64,000 nt of DNA from the NCBI RefSeq assembly GCF_000739715.2, contig NZ_BBJC02000006.1:1-64000 (forward strand), in the 5' to 3' direction. Both the position numbers and the translations under genes were made by a program. Shown here in pieces: positions 33,288 to 42,322 of this stretch (position 1 is its first letter; the number at the start of each line of letters is the position of its first letter). Origin of the DNA: Falsirhodobacter sp. alg1. Lineage in GTDB: Bacteria; Pseudomonadota; Alphaproteobacteria; Rhodobacterales; Rhodobacteraceae. The notes beneath the pieces are model-generated. The model searched no databases and was not told where the DNA came from. It saw only the letters and a list, made by a program, of their open reading frames with translations.

Positions 33288-34569
33288 CCATCAGGGGCGG
33301 ATCGAAGGTTGCGGCAATTTCGGCCCAATCCACCATCTTGAAATTGGTGGCAGCCGTTTCACCATCCAGACCGTTCAGGTCACCGGCGTAACCGTCCTGC
33401 GTGATGAACACGCCATTCGGATACCCGGGCAGCGCCACGGAAATAACGTCATCGCCATCGCTTTCCTGCACCCCGTCGATGCCGTCCGAACCGCCGACCC
33501 TGAAGGAGCCAAGAAGGTCCAGCCCCTCATCCACCGAGAATACGGCAAAGCTGTCATCATAGGGGGCGTCGGCATATGTGGGTGCGCCGCCATGCGCACC
33601 GCCCTGACTGGAGGCAATCAGATAGCGCGCACCGCCGGCGGCATAATACAGTGACAATCCCTCTACATCGCGGGTGACGACACTATCGGGATTGAAGAAG
33701 GACGACCCCTTGGCACCCCGCGTCTGGTACAACAGCTCTGCCGTGCCGCCTGCCACGGGAACGCGCCAGATACCCACATCCTCCTGCCCGGCATAAAGCA
33801 TCCCCGTTGTCCGGTCGATGACCATGCCTTCGAACTGCGGGCTGAAATCATGGGCGGCGTCATCGTCGCTTTCCTCCCACAGGTCCTGCCCCATATGTGT
33901 GGTCGGAACGGCGAATTCATGATCCTTTACCGCGCGAACGCCGTTCTCGGTCGCTTCCAGCCGGAACAGGCCCACCACGGGCTGATGCCTCTGGGTGCCT
34001 GCAACCCAGATGGTGCCGCTGTTCCGGTCATGCCATGTGGTCAGCCCGTAGATCGTTGCCTGATCATCCACCGGATTGTCCTCGGCCCCTTCGGCATTGC
34101 GCAGCGGGCGCGTCGGAAAGGCCCGTTCTTCTGCCGGATCGGTGATTTCGGTCAAAAGCTCCGCCCCGTCGCGGTCAATCCGGTAGGCGCGCACATAATC
34201 CAGCCCCCGGTCAGAGGCGATGGCAAGATCCGCAACCGTGCCGTCGGCCATCGTCATGCCATAGACCACATCGACGTTGTTGATCCGGCTGTCCTTATGC
34301 GGGGCAATCGTCTGGATTAGGGTGCCGTCCAATCCGTACACCCGCATGCCGCCATTCTTGACCGCCGTGATGACAAGGCTTTGCGCCCGGTCCGTTCCGG
34401 ACAGCCAGATCGCGGGATCATCGGCATCCGCCCCCATGTCGTCCTTGGTCAGCACCGGCGTTTGCGCCATGGCGGTAACGGTATTCACCGCCCAGTCCTG
34501 CGCGTGGACCGTCGGCGGGCACATCATCACGGCTGTCAGGCACAGGGCCGCATGTGTGGGTATCTTCAT
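33256..34569 (-). CDS. Beta-propeller phytase
   Basis: 437 residues with a signal peptide (MKIPTHAALCLTAVMMCPPT, ending VHAQ). Beta-propeller (BPP) phytases hydrolyse phytate and need calcium, acting in the periplasm or outside. Key segments: DADDPAIWLSGTD (the D-A-D-D-P-A-I-W motif of the calcium/phosphate site), RINNVDVVYGMT, RGLDYVRAYRID, FEGMVIDRTTGMLYAGQEDV and DVEGLSLYYAAGGARYLIASSQG, all typical. The gene would supply phosphate, and perhaps inositol. It converges on and overlaps the GT4 gene by 32 bp. The AT-rich 218 bp upstream separates it from the divergent DMT exporter and likely holds its promoter. Confidence 0.92.
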   Translation of the reverse strand: MKIPTHAALCLTAVMMCPPTVHAQDWAVNTVTAMAQTPVLTKDDMGADADDPAIWLSGTDRAQSLVITAVKNGGMRVYGLDGTLIQTIAPHKDSRINNVDVVYGMTMADGTVADLAIASDRGLDYVRAYRIDRDGAELLTEITDPAEERAFPTRPLRNAEGAEDNPVDDQATIYGLTTWHDRNSGTIWVAGTQRHQPVVGLFRLEATENGVRAVKDHEFAVPTTHMGQDLWEESDDDAAHDFSPQFEGMVIDRTTGMLYAGQEDVGIWRVPVAGGTAELLYQTRGAKGSSFFNPDSVVTRDVEGLSLYYAAGGARYLIASSQGGAHGGAPTYADAPYDDSFAVFSVDEGLDLLGSFRVGGSDGIDGVQESDGDDVISVALPGYPNGVFITQDGYAGDLNGLDGETAATNFKMVDWAEIAATFDPPLMVTPEGWDPRG

Positions 34570-34787
34570 GGTAAATTCGTCCCGAAATTATATTTTCAGG
34601 CTTTATGTGCCGAATATAAAACGGTTTTATGACACCCATCAGCCTAATCTGTAAATCACGAGGCGCCCGCACCTTGCCGGAATGACCGTTTGCGGACACT
34701 TCGGGAAATGCCGATCCGCATTGCCTTCCGTGCGAAAAAAACCATGATGCGCGCACAGCCTATGGGCAGACAGAGAGAGGGCAGGAT

Positions 34788-35723
34788 TTGAACGGAGCAT
34801 ACACCCGGGGCGTGGCCGCCATCCTGTTTGCCGCCTTTGTCTGGGGGACCACCGGAACAGCCGCGACCTTTGCGCCCGATGTCGGCGCCCTTGCGATCGG
34901 CGCGGCGGCAATGGGCATCGGCGGGCTGGCACAGGCGCTGATGGCCGCGGGGGGCATTCTGCGCTCCCGTCAGCTTCTGCGCGCCCGATGGCCTCTGTTA
35001 TGGGCCGGGGCCATTTCCGTGATGATCTACCCCCTGGCGTTCTATGCGTCGATGCGAATGGCCGGCGTTACGGTCGGGACGGTCATCAGTATCGGTTCCG
35101 CCCCGCTGTTTTCGGCGCTGATCGAATATGTTCTGGACCGCACAGGGCTGACACGGCGATGGGCCATCGGCGCGGGCATCGGGCTGACCGGTATCGTCAT
35201 GATTTGCATGGCCGAACGCGGGTTCGAGGCGGGGATCGGAAGTGATACCTCCATCAGCCTTGGCGTGAGCCTCGGGCTGATTGCCGGGCTGACATACGCG
35301 CTTTATTCATGGTCGGCACGAAAGCTGATGATGGGCGGGCTCCGGTCATCGGTGGCGATGGGTGCCACCTTTGGCCTGGGCGGTCTGTTGCTGTTGCCGG
35401 TGCTGCTGATCACGGGCGGGCCGTTTCTGGCGTCCTGGACGAATGCCGCAGTCGGTCTCTATATGGCCGCAATTCCGATGTTTCTGGGATATGTCTGTTT
35501 CGGTTATGGCCTGGCCCGCGTTCCTGCCAGCATGGCCACGGTGATTACCCTGCTGGAACCGGTTGTGGCCGCAATTCTGGGCGTTCTGATCGTGGGAGAG
35601 CGTTTGCCCCCCGCAGGATGGATCGGCGTGGGCATGGTCGTCGGCTGCCTGATGATCATCACCATGCCCGCGGTGCGGCGAAAACCGCCGCATGGCAAAG
35701 GTGGCCTGCGGCTGAATCCCTGA
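34788..35723 (+). CDS. EamA/DMT-family transporter
   Basis: 311 residues with ten hydrophobic segments arranged as two EamA repeats, the standard drug/metabolite transporter plan. The first repeat starts ILFAAFVWGTTGTAATFAPD, and the second contains the conserved ATVITLLEPVVAAILGVLIVGE motif near the end. The start is a TTG at 34788, preceded by a GAGAGGGCAGGA purine-rich site; no ATG is available before the first helix. Inner-membrane exporter of small metabolites such as amino acids; substrate unknown. A hairpin terminator follows. Confidence 0.87.
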   Translation: MNGAYTRGVAAILFAAFVWGTTGTAATFAPDVGALAIGAAAMGIGGLAQALMAAGGILRSRQLLRARWPLLWAGAISVMIYPLAFYASMRMAGVTVGTVISIGSAPLFSALIEYVLDRTGLTRRWAIGAGIGLTGIVMICMAERGFEAGIGSDTSISLGVSLGLIAGLTYALYSWSARKLMMGGLRSSVAMGATFGLGGLLLLPVLLITGGPFLASWTNAAVGLYMAAIPMFLGYVCFGYGLARVPASMATVITLLEPVVAAILGVLIVGERLPPAGWIGVGMVVGCLMIITMPAVRRKPPHGKGGLRLNP

Positions 35724-35738
35724 CGGCAGAAGTGAAAA

Positions 35739-35762
35739 GGGGCCCGACATATGTCAGGCCCC
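35739..35762. terminator. Bidirectional hairpin terminator
   Basis: GGGGCC (35739-35744) and GGCCCC (35757-35762) enclose the palindrome GACATATGTC, forming one long interrupted stem. It sits between the convergent DMT exporter and Hint-domain genes, with AAAA just before it on the plus strand, which reads as a T tract on the minus strand. Confidence 0.65.
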
Positions 35763-35783
35763 CGATCAGGTCATCCTGTCGCG

Positions 35784-36911
35784 TCAGCTGACAAGCGAAC
35801 GCAGGTTCTGCTTGTGACGCATGGCAAGCTTGCGCCCCTGACGCCCCCCGACGAGGTGGCGGGCAGGCGAAGGTTCGTAAGCGGCATCGCGCAATTCGGG
35901 GAACAGCAGAAGGATCTCTTCCAGCGCGGCATTCCCGATACCCTTCAGTGCTTCGGGGCCGGTAAACAGCGATTCTGTTTCCGCACCATTGGCAAAGATC
36001 ACCTCGTGGTTTTCGAACAGCATGTGGAAGTATTCCACGCTTTGCACATCCGGTGCGATATCGATACCGTCTGTCGAGCAGAGTTGTTTTGCCGCCACCA
36101 ACACCTCGTTGATGGAGAACATGTTCATCGCGATCTTGGACCGCACAAGCATGCGGTGCTGCGGAGATACGATCAGATCCGCGGTTGGCAGACCGACGCC
36201 CAATGCGCCCGCGCGGATACGGATGGGCTGCACGTTCGGCATCGCGGCCAGCTCGGCGGCCGATAGCTTGCGCGATCCGATCCAGCGGATGGCCTGCATC
36301 CCGTTATCACGGGTTTCGACCATATCCCCTGCGGTCAGATGCTCGATCGCAACCTCTCCGCGCGCGGTCCGGACCATCGTGCCGGCCGCCAGACAGGGAA
36401 TGAAGCTGATGTTCGGCCGATCCTGCAAGAACGCGACCTCTGTCGAATTCAGCACCGAGTTCAGCGTGATGGTTTCGATCGGCGCCGCTTCCAGCGTAGC
36501 GATATCCGTTCCGTCAATTGACGGGGCAAGAAAGAGGTTGCCATCCGTTGTCTGAACAATGCGCGCATCGAACGTGCTTGAAGGCGTACCGTCGGTATAG
36601 GTGATGGTTGCCGAATAATATACGGCGGCGTCATGCACCAGTGTCAGCGGTGCACCGTTGCGAAGTGTAAAGTTGTACTCATCATTGGATAGATTGTTAT
36701 CATTATCCATGATGGGGGTGTTATTGGCCGAAAGCGCCCCGCCGTTATCAACCGTTTCCGCGAAATAGATACGGTCCTTCAGCGGCAAATCGGCGGAGCC
36801 GAATGTCACACCCTCAAAAAGTGCCGCATTTTCACTGGTATTGTTGCCCTCTACTGGATCGAGGGCTGTTTCCGAAGATCCGAGATAAATAACATTCCAA
36901 CTCGTTGGCAT
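35784..36911 (-). CDS. Hint-domain (Hedgehog/intein-like) protein
   Basis: 375 residues from the ATG at 36911, with a GGGGTTGG purine-rich stretch upstream; a longer frame to 36995 is open but lacks support. Residues 1-170 are an acidic, Thr/Asn-rich beta domain with no recognisable family. Cys173 in IPCLAAGTMVRTARG begins a Hint domain, followed by EHLTAGDMVETRDNGMQAIRWIGSR and LIVSPQHRMLV (the block F-like His). HMLFENHEVIFANGAETES matches the end of the Hint_2 class common in Rhodobacterales. These proteins may self-cleave at the Cys and are often secreted by type I systems. No C-terminal intein splice residue is seen, so splicing is not expected. Faces an AT-rich gene-free region. Confidence 0.8.
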   Translation of the reverse strand: MPTSWNVIYLGSSETALDPVEGNNTSENAALFEGVTFGSADLPLKDRIYFAETVDNGGALSANNTPIMDNDNNLSNDEYNFTLRNGAPLTLVHDAAVYYSATITYTDGTPSSTFDARIVQTTDGNLFLAPSIDGTDIATLEAAPIETITLNSVLNSTEVAFLQDRPNISFIPCLAAGTMVRTARGEVAIEHLTAGDMVETRDNGMQAIRWIGSRKLSAAELAAMPNVQPIRIRAGALGVGLPTADLIVSPQHRMLVRSKIAMNMFSINEVLVAAKQLCSTDGIDIAPDVQSVEYFHMLFENHEVIFANGAETESLFTGPEALKGIGNAALEEILLLFPELRDAAYEPSPARHLVGGRQGRKLAMRHKQNLRSLVS

Positions 36912-38045
36912 CAACCAACCCCTTATATGAAGTGGGCAAAGCGATTCAATCGCCCGCGCAATTTCCGGAATTAGGCACACATGCACCCACTCCAAAGGTT
37001 CAGCAGTACTGATATATTATCAACAAAATTATTAATTAATTTTTTGGCCTTATACGTATATACATATTCGCCAGATTAACAATTCAAATTAATGTTGATA
37101 ATACGAATATGCGGTAATTAAGGAACTCCGGTTTACTACGGATTTATCCGGCATAAACGCCTGACACCGAGCAGCAGAATAAACGATACATGGGTATCGT
37201 TCTGCATATCTCCCTATATTTCATGCACTTGAACAGGTTGTACCTGATGGGATCTGCATCAACCCCATGTATAATCATGATATCTGGAACTGTGGCCTAT
37301 ATGCCGTGCCATTTGATTCGTCTGTATCTCGCACCGTCACTTCAAGGGCGCCGGCAAGCGTGTGGGGCACCTGAGGAATAGGAACGCCAGCCGCTAGTTT
37401 ATTTCACATATTTGATATCACGGGCTGAGGCTCTATCCATCGGAACACATGCCACGCGAATTGATAACGCGCTTCGTAATTAATTTGGAAACAAGGGGCG
37501 GGCGTCGTTCCAGGATCTGAACAGACACAACCGAATACAACTTCAGGTGGTTGTCGCATGATATATAAGGGACTGTCATTAGTATCACCGAAGGTATGAA
37601 AGACGTACCTCATGATGCCAACCTGCGGGGTTAGAAATATTGCAGACATCGAAAACCGCAAAGCCGGCCGAAGTCATGCGCCTAAGGACATGGCGGCGGC
37701 ACAACCAATTCCCCAAGATACAACCGGGGATTGAGCCGCCCACCCATGCGTCACTACAGCGCAGGTGGCGTAAAATAGCCCTTCCCGCGTGTCATCCGGT
37801 GTAATTAATTTCCAAAACGAGAATACGAATATCATTATATTCCGGATATTTACGTGCGACCGTGGTACAATCCATTTCCACTCGCCCCCCTCGCAGCAAC
37901 TTGCAGACACCACCCCCACCCAGGCTGATCGCGGATACCCGCGCCATTTCATCACTTGCATGTGACTGGGGCGCACGAACATATTACCGCGCAGCCAAGG
38001 CAACGCCTGAGCCAGATCCGCCATACAGATCAAGGCTCGCGTTCC
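36912..38045. other. AT-rich region without recognisable genes
   Basis: A stretch of about 1.1 kb between the divergent Hint protein and TonB receptor. Its base composition is far from the rest: 45 of the 60 bases 37021-37080 are A or T. Short open frames here (for example 37190-37381 and 37404-37661) have no family similarity that I recognise and no ribosome sites. It probably holds the two divergent promoters, and may be the scar of acquired DNA. Several direct TTAAT/AATTAAT motifs occur near 37030. Confidence 0.6.
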
Positions 38046-39974
38046 ATGATGTTATCCCGTCGCTTCCTCTCCAGCACTGCAATTGTCGGTGCGATGGCAC
38101 TGCCCGCTTCGGCGCAGGATATTCCGCTGGACCCCATCATCGTGGAACAGCGCGATGTCCAGTCTGGCGCAGCCGATCGGGCCACGGCCGTTTACGTGTC
38201 CGATGCCGAGCTGGAGCGCGCGCGGGTGGGCGATCTCAAGGATGTGTTTGCCGGAATCGCCTCGGTATCCGTCGGGGGGGCACTGCCCGTTGCACAGAAG
38301 ATATTCGTCAACGGCATCGACATGCTCAACCTGTCCGTCACGATCGACGGCGTTGCCCAGAACAACAGGGCCTTTCACCACGTAACCGCGAATGCCATCG
38401 ACCCCGGCCTGTTGAAACAGGTGCGTGTTGATGCGGGTGTTGCAGCGGCGGATACCGGCCCGAATGCACTGGCCGGTGCTGTGGTGATGGAAACGGTGGA
38501 TACCGCCGACATCCTGCAGCAGGAAAAGAACTTTGGTGGCAACCTGCGGCTGTCCTATTCGGACAACGGGGGCACTTGGCAAAGTGCGCTGACCATGGCC
38601 GGCAGGCAGGACGGCTTCGAATGGCTGGGGTACATCAAGCGGGCCACCGGCGACGATTACGAAGACGGCAATGGTGACGAAGTTGCGGGCAGCGGCGCGA
38701 ACCTGACCAGCTATCTGCTGAAAGGCGCTTTCGAGACGACCGAGGGCGACCGGTTCGAGTTTTCGGCCCAACAGCTGGACGACAGCGAATACCGCCCCTA
38801 CCGCGCCAATATCGGCTCGGTCGGTCGCGCCCTGCCCACACGGTTCTACGATACAACGCGCAAGAACTATGCCTTCAGCTATGAAAATACGATGGATACC
38901 GGCATGTGGGATCCGAAGCTGACCATTGGCTGGTCCGAAAGCGTTGTCGACATTCCCGATCCCGAAGGCAGCCAGGGTACATCGTCATCGCTGTCGGGTA
39001 CGGCGCAGAATACATTCACCTTTTCACCGGGAAATACGGTTGTTGCGGGTCTGGACTTCTATGACCGCATGGGGCGGTACGAAGATATCTACGGCACCGA
39101 TCTGGAAGAGAATGCGCAAAATATCGGCCTGTTCGCCCAAGCGCGGCTGCAACCCATCGATCGCCTGAAATTGAGCTTCGGGGCCCGTGCGGATTTTGAA
39201 GATTTCGAGGGCACATCCGGCGACGAGGAAACCTACGACGGAATGTCGGGCAACATGTCTGCCGCCTATGACGTGACGGACGAGCTGACATTGCGCGCCG
39301 GTTATTCCAACGTCTTCGGCGGCGTGTCGATCGAGGACAACTACCTGTTCTACCGCATCGACGACTATGATGCCCTGCGTGCGGCGCGGGCCGAAAACTT
39401 CATGGCCGGTTTCGACTGGGCCCGTGGCAACCTTCGCATCGGCGGCGAACTGTTCAAAACGCAGGTTTCGAATGCGCGGGTCGAAGAAGGCAACTTCGGC
39501 TTTGAAAGCACCGGCTTCAATCTGGGCACGACCTATGGCTGGAACGGCGGATTTGCCCGCCTGACATATTCCAACAGCGAGGTGACCGTGGATGGCGATC
39601 CGGCCTCCAGCTATGAAGGCGTGGATTTCGGCGCCCCCATCGGAGAGATCATCGCCTTTGAGGTGGAGCAACGCCTGACACCCGGCCTGACCGTCGGTGG
39701 CGGCATAGATATGGCGCTGGATTATGACCACAGCGACAGCTCCGACCCCGATGATTCCGCCATTCCGGGATATACGGTCGTGAATGTATTCGCCGAATAT
39801 GTTCCGCGCGCCATTCCTGCAATGACCGTCCGCACCGGTGTGGCCAACCTGTTCGACCAGCAGTATTCGGACCGCGCGACATATGGCGTGGATTATGCCG
39901 ACAGCGGATTCGGGTTTATCCCCCTGCGGGAACCGGGCCGTACGATCACCCTTGAGGCGACAATGCGGTTCTAA
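38046..39974 (+). CDS. TonB-dependent outer-membrane receptor
   Basis: 642 residues from ATG 38046 (another ATG follows at 38049). Signal peptide MMLSRRFLSSTAIVGAMALP, cleaved after ASA, then the plug domain (LDPIIVEQRDVQSG, DAELERARVGDLKDVFAGIA, NAIDPGLLKQVRVDAG) and a beta-barrel ending GRTITLEATMRF with the C-terminal Phe. NLFDQQYSDRATYGVDYADS is the usual pre-terminal motif. Similar to receptors for siderophores or heme; the plug resembles the heme/hemoglobin group but the FRAP/NPNL motif is not visible. Ligand unknown. Upstream, AT-rich sequence at 37830-37860 could hold an iron regulator site. Confidence 0.88.
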   Translation: MMLSRRFLSSTAIVGAMALPASAQDIPLDPIIVEQRDVQSGAADRATAVYVSDAELERARVGDLKDVFAGIASVSVGGALPVAQKIFVNGIDMLNLSVTIDGVAQNNRAFHHVTANAIDPGLLKQVRVDAGVAAADTGPNALAGAVVMETVDTADILQQEKNFGGNLRLSYSDNGGTWQSALTMAGRQDGFEWLGYIKRATGDDYEDGNGDEVAGSGANLTSYLLKGAFETTEGDRFEFSAQQLDDSEYRPYRANIGSVGRALPTRFYDTTRKNYAFSYENTMDTGMWDPKLTIGWSESVVDIPDPEGSQGTSSSLSGTAQNTFTFSPGNTVVAGLDFYDRMGRYEDIYGTDLEENAQNIGLFAQARLQPIDRLKLSFGARADFEDFEGTSGDEETYDGMSGNMSAAYDVTDELTLRAGYSNVFGGVSIEDNYLFYRIDDYDALRAARAENFMAGFDWARGNLRIGGELFKTQVSNARVEEGNFGFESTGFNLGTTYGWNGGFARLTYSNSEVTVDGDPASSYEGVDFGAPIGEIIAFEVEQRLTPGLTVGGGIDMALDYDHSDSSDPDDSAIPGYTVVNVFAEYVPRAIPAMTVRTGVANLFDQQYSDRATYGVDYADSGFGFIPLREPGRTITLEATMRF

Positions 39975-40003
39975 GGCATCCGCACCTGCACGGATCACGA
40001 TAG

Positions 40004-40031
40004 AAGGCCCTTCCGGAAACGGATGGGCCTT
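40004..40031 (+). terminator. Terminator after the TonB receptor
   Basis: AAGGCCC (40004-40010) and GGGCCTT (40025-40031) form a perfect 7-bp stem, extended inside by CCG/CGG pairing, 29 bp after the receptor stop and followed by T residues. Good intrinsic terminator shape. Confidence 0.7.
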
Positions 40032-40163
40032 TGGCATGACCCCGGCAATGGACGCGAATTGGGAATGGATAGGCCAAGCGGCAATGCCGTAAACTCCGCG
40101 CGCCGCCAGCCCTTAGTCGGATAACGCACGATTGGGACGGAAAGATGATCGACGTCTAGGACG

Positions 40164-40770
40164 CGCAATTTCCCAAACTCCACCATCCTGCATGCGGTCT
40201 TTTTCCACGTCCGGCACCGCGTGTCATACCGTGATCTGCACCAATTCATGGCCAACCGCAGTGTCAGCGTAAATCACTGAGCATCGAACCGATGGGGCGG
40301 CAAAAACGTGCCCCTGATCGCGGCAAATCCCCAAGCCATCAAACGACCAACTGCCCTCTTGCGGCGCGCGAACGAAATGTATCTGAATGTTGAGTGCAAG
40401 TGGACATATCTGTATCTGGCTGTCGTCCGCGACAAGAATACCCTCGATTTTACGCTATCAACAGCCGGTCGATGCGAACGGTGTGCCGATCCGGGGGCAT
40501 CATCGACAAAAGCTGTGCCAACCTCGCCGAGTTAGAGCGTGTCTATGTGATCCTCAAGTTTACCATAGCTGGAAAGACCATCACGGTTCTGCAGCTCGCA
40601 TACTTCGGTAATATCATTGCTCCATAAAACAGATTACCGGCCTGACGAAGAGGCCCAAAACGTTTCATTTTGCGGATGCCACGGTCAAGACGGCCTACAT
40701 GATCAGGGAAGGGCAGTTCAGCCTCAACGGCCTCACCACCGCACAACAGTTTGCTGCACCAGCAGCATAA
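40164..40770 (+). pseudogene. IS6-family transposase remnant
   Basis: Pieces of an IS6/IS26-type transposase appear in order across frames. At about 40170: FPNSTILHAVFFHVRHRVSY and RDLHQFMANRSVSVNH, then a stop. At about 40380: EMYLNVECKWTYLYLAVVRD, the first catalytic-domain strand. At about 40497: GGIIDKSCANLAELERVYVI and ILKFTIAGKTITVLQLAYFG. At about 40640: KRPKTFHFADATVKTAYMIR and EGQFSLNGLTTAQQFAAPAA followed by TAA at 40768-40770. At least one internal stop and two frameshifts separate these, and the catalytic DDE set is broken. It abuts the galactonolactonase gene. Confidence 0.87.
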
Positions 40771-40809
40771 TTGTGCCGTGGCTGCGGGCACCATCGGATT
40801 GCCTGAACG

Positions 40810-40823
40810 TTTGCGACAAGACC
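40810..40823. repeat. Right terminal inverted repeat of the IS6 remnant
   Basis: TTTGCGACAAGACC matches the IS6-family end TTTGCAACAGAACC at 11 of 14 positions and lies 40 bases after the transposase stop, where the right end is expected. I could not find a matching left end in 39975-40163, so the left part is probably deleted. Confidence 0.6.
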
Positions 40824-40877
40824 TTTCGTGTCAAGAACGGGCAGACCCCCGCCCCCCGGTCAGACCCCGAGATCTCT

Positions 40878-41729
40878 TCACAGCAAAACGATATGTTCTT
40901 CCTGCCCCTTGCCAACACCTTCGGCGACAAATACCGCGCCGTCCTGCTCCCCCGGCTGTGCCATCCCCTCGGCGGCAGAGGTTGCAAACAACGTCGTCAG
41001 CCCCGCGCCGCCGAAGGCAGGGCAGCTGATCTGCACAGCCGGAAAAGCCACCGCATCGGTGAATTTTCCGTTCGTATCGTAGCGCGCCACACGGCCCGCA
41101 CCCCATTGTGCGCACCATAAGGCCCCCTCTGCATCCACCACCGAACCATCGGGATTCAGCCCTTCGGCACGCAGATCGGCAAACACCTCCGGCTCACCCA
41201 TTGGCCAGCCTTGGGGATCAAGGCGCACTTTGTGGATGATCGACAGGGCCGTATCAGAAAAATACGCATGCCCGCCATCGGGCGCAAAGCAGATCGAATT
41301 GGGAATCCTGATGCCGTGAAAAAGACGGCGCAATTCCCCCTTGTAATAGCGCCATATTGCCCCGGCCCCCTGTTCGGCCGCGATCCCCATCGTCCCGATC
41401 CAGAAACCACCCTGCGGATCGGCGCGCCCGTCATTGGATCGGGTCAGCGGGTTTTCGGCGTCCAGCGGCACCAGCACCTCATGCGCGCCCGTCCGCAGAT
41501 CAAGGAGGTTCAGCGCATTCTGCGATGCAAGGATCACGCTGTCGGGGGTGACACGCCCCGCCGCCGAGACATATTGGTCGAACTGGAACTGTCGCGCCGC
41601 CCCCGACTGTCCGCGCTGGAACATGCGGCGCCCGAGGATGTCGAACCAGATCAGGCTCTGGCTGTCGGGGTGCCACAAGGCACCCTCTCCCAGCACGCAG
41701 GGCGTCGGATCAAAGACCGCCGCCGTCAT
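40878..41729 (-). CDS. SMP-30/gluconolactonase-family lactonase (galactonolactonase)
   Basis: 283 residues from the ATG at 41729, which overlaps the stop of the aldolase gene (ATGA). Six-bladed propeller lactonase: CVLGEGALWHPDSQSLIWFD with the metal Glu, NDGRADPQGGFWIGTM with Asn/Asp ligands, PNSICFAPDGGHAYFSDTAL, and NPDGSVVDAEGALWCAQWG. It would hydrolyse galactono-lactone from galactose dehydrogenase to galactonate. Last gene of the leftward galactose operon. An IS6 remnant ends only about 55 bp past its stop. Confidence 0.88.
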   Translation of the reverse strand: MTAAVFDPTPCVLGEGALWHPDSQSLIWFDILGRRMFQRGQSGAARQFQFDQYVSAAGRVTPDSVILASQNALNLLDLRTGAHEVLVPLDAENPLTRSNDGRADPQGGFWIGTMGIAAEQGAGAIWRYYKGELRRLFHGIRIPNSICFAPDGGHAYFSDTALSIIHKVRLDPQGWPMGEPEVFADLRAEGLNPDGSVVDAEGALWCAQWGAGRVARYDTNGKFTDAVAFPAVQISCPAFGGAGLTTLFATSAAEGMAQPGEQDGAVFVAEGVGKGQEEHIVLL

Positions 41730-42322
41730 TGCGCGTTCTTCCATGCGGCCACCAGCGCCTCGGCCTTGCCCGCCACGACCTCGGCGCTGTCCCCCGGTTT
41801 GTAAATCGACGAGCCGATGCCGAAGCCTGTGGCGCCTGCCCCCAGCCAGTCGGCCATGTTCGCGGGCGTCACGCCCCCCACGGCATAAAGCGGCATGTCG
41901 GGCGGCAGCACCGCCTTCATCGCCCGCAGGCCTATGGGGCCAATCAGATCGCCCGGAAACAGCTTCAGCGCATCCGCCCCCGCGTCGATGGCGGCAAAGG
42001 CCTCGGTCGGTGTCATCACGCCCGGAAAGCTTTCCATGCCACGCGTCTTGGATGCGCGGATCACCTCCACGTTGCAATTGGGGGACACGATCAGCCGCGC
42101 CCCGGTTTCGGCCACCTGCGACACCTGCGCCACTGTCAGCACCGTACCTGCACCGATCGCGGCCCGATCCCCGAACCGTGCCTGAAGGGCGGCGATGCTG
42201 TCCAGCGGATTGGGCGAGTTCATCGGAACCTCGATCCGAGTGATCCCGGCCCCGACAAGGGCCGCCCCAATGTCCACGGCCTCGGCGGGGGTCAGCCCGC
42301 GCAGGATTGCTACCAGATTCAT
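41726..42322 (-). CDS. dgoA: 2-dehydro-3-deoxy-6-phosphogalactonate aldolase
   Basis: 198 residues. Splits KDPGal into pyruvate and glyceraldehyde-3-phosphate in the cytoplasm. Class I TIM barrel: VAILRGLTPAEAVDIG, the Glu in ITRIEVPMNSPNPLDSI (the NSP form is typical of DgoA rather than KDPG aldolase), AIGAGTVLTVAQV, VSPNCNVEVI and the Schiff-base Lys in DALKLFPGDLIGP. Start at 42322 overlaps the end of the kinase gene. In order with dgoK and the lactonase it completes the last step of oxidative galactose catabolism. Confidence 0.92.
   Translation of the reverse strand: MNLVAILRGLTPAEAVDIGAALVGAGITRIEVPMNSPNPLDSIAALQARFGDRAAIGAGTVLTVAQVSQVAETGARLIVSPNCNVEVIRASKTRGMESFPGVMTPTEAFAAIDAGADALKLFPGDLIGPIGLRAMKAVLPPDMPLYAVGGVTPANMADWLGAGATGFGIGSSIYKPGDSAEVVAGKAEALVAAWKNAQ

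Noticed and set aside
37820-37865. Possible Fur or iron box (GAATACGAATATCATTATATTC) upstream of the TonB receptor
   Set aside because: AT-rich and only loosely palindromic; it does not match a known box well enough to annotate.
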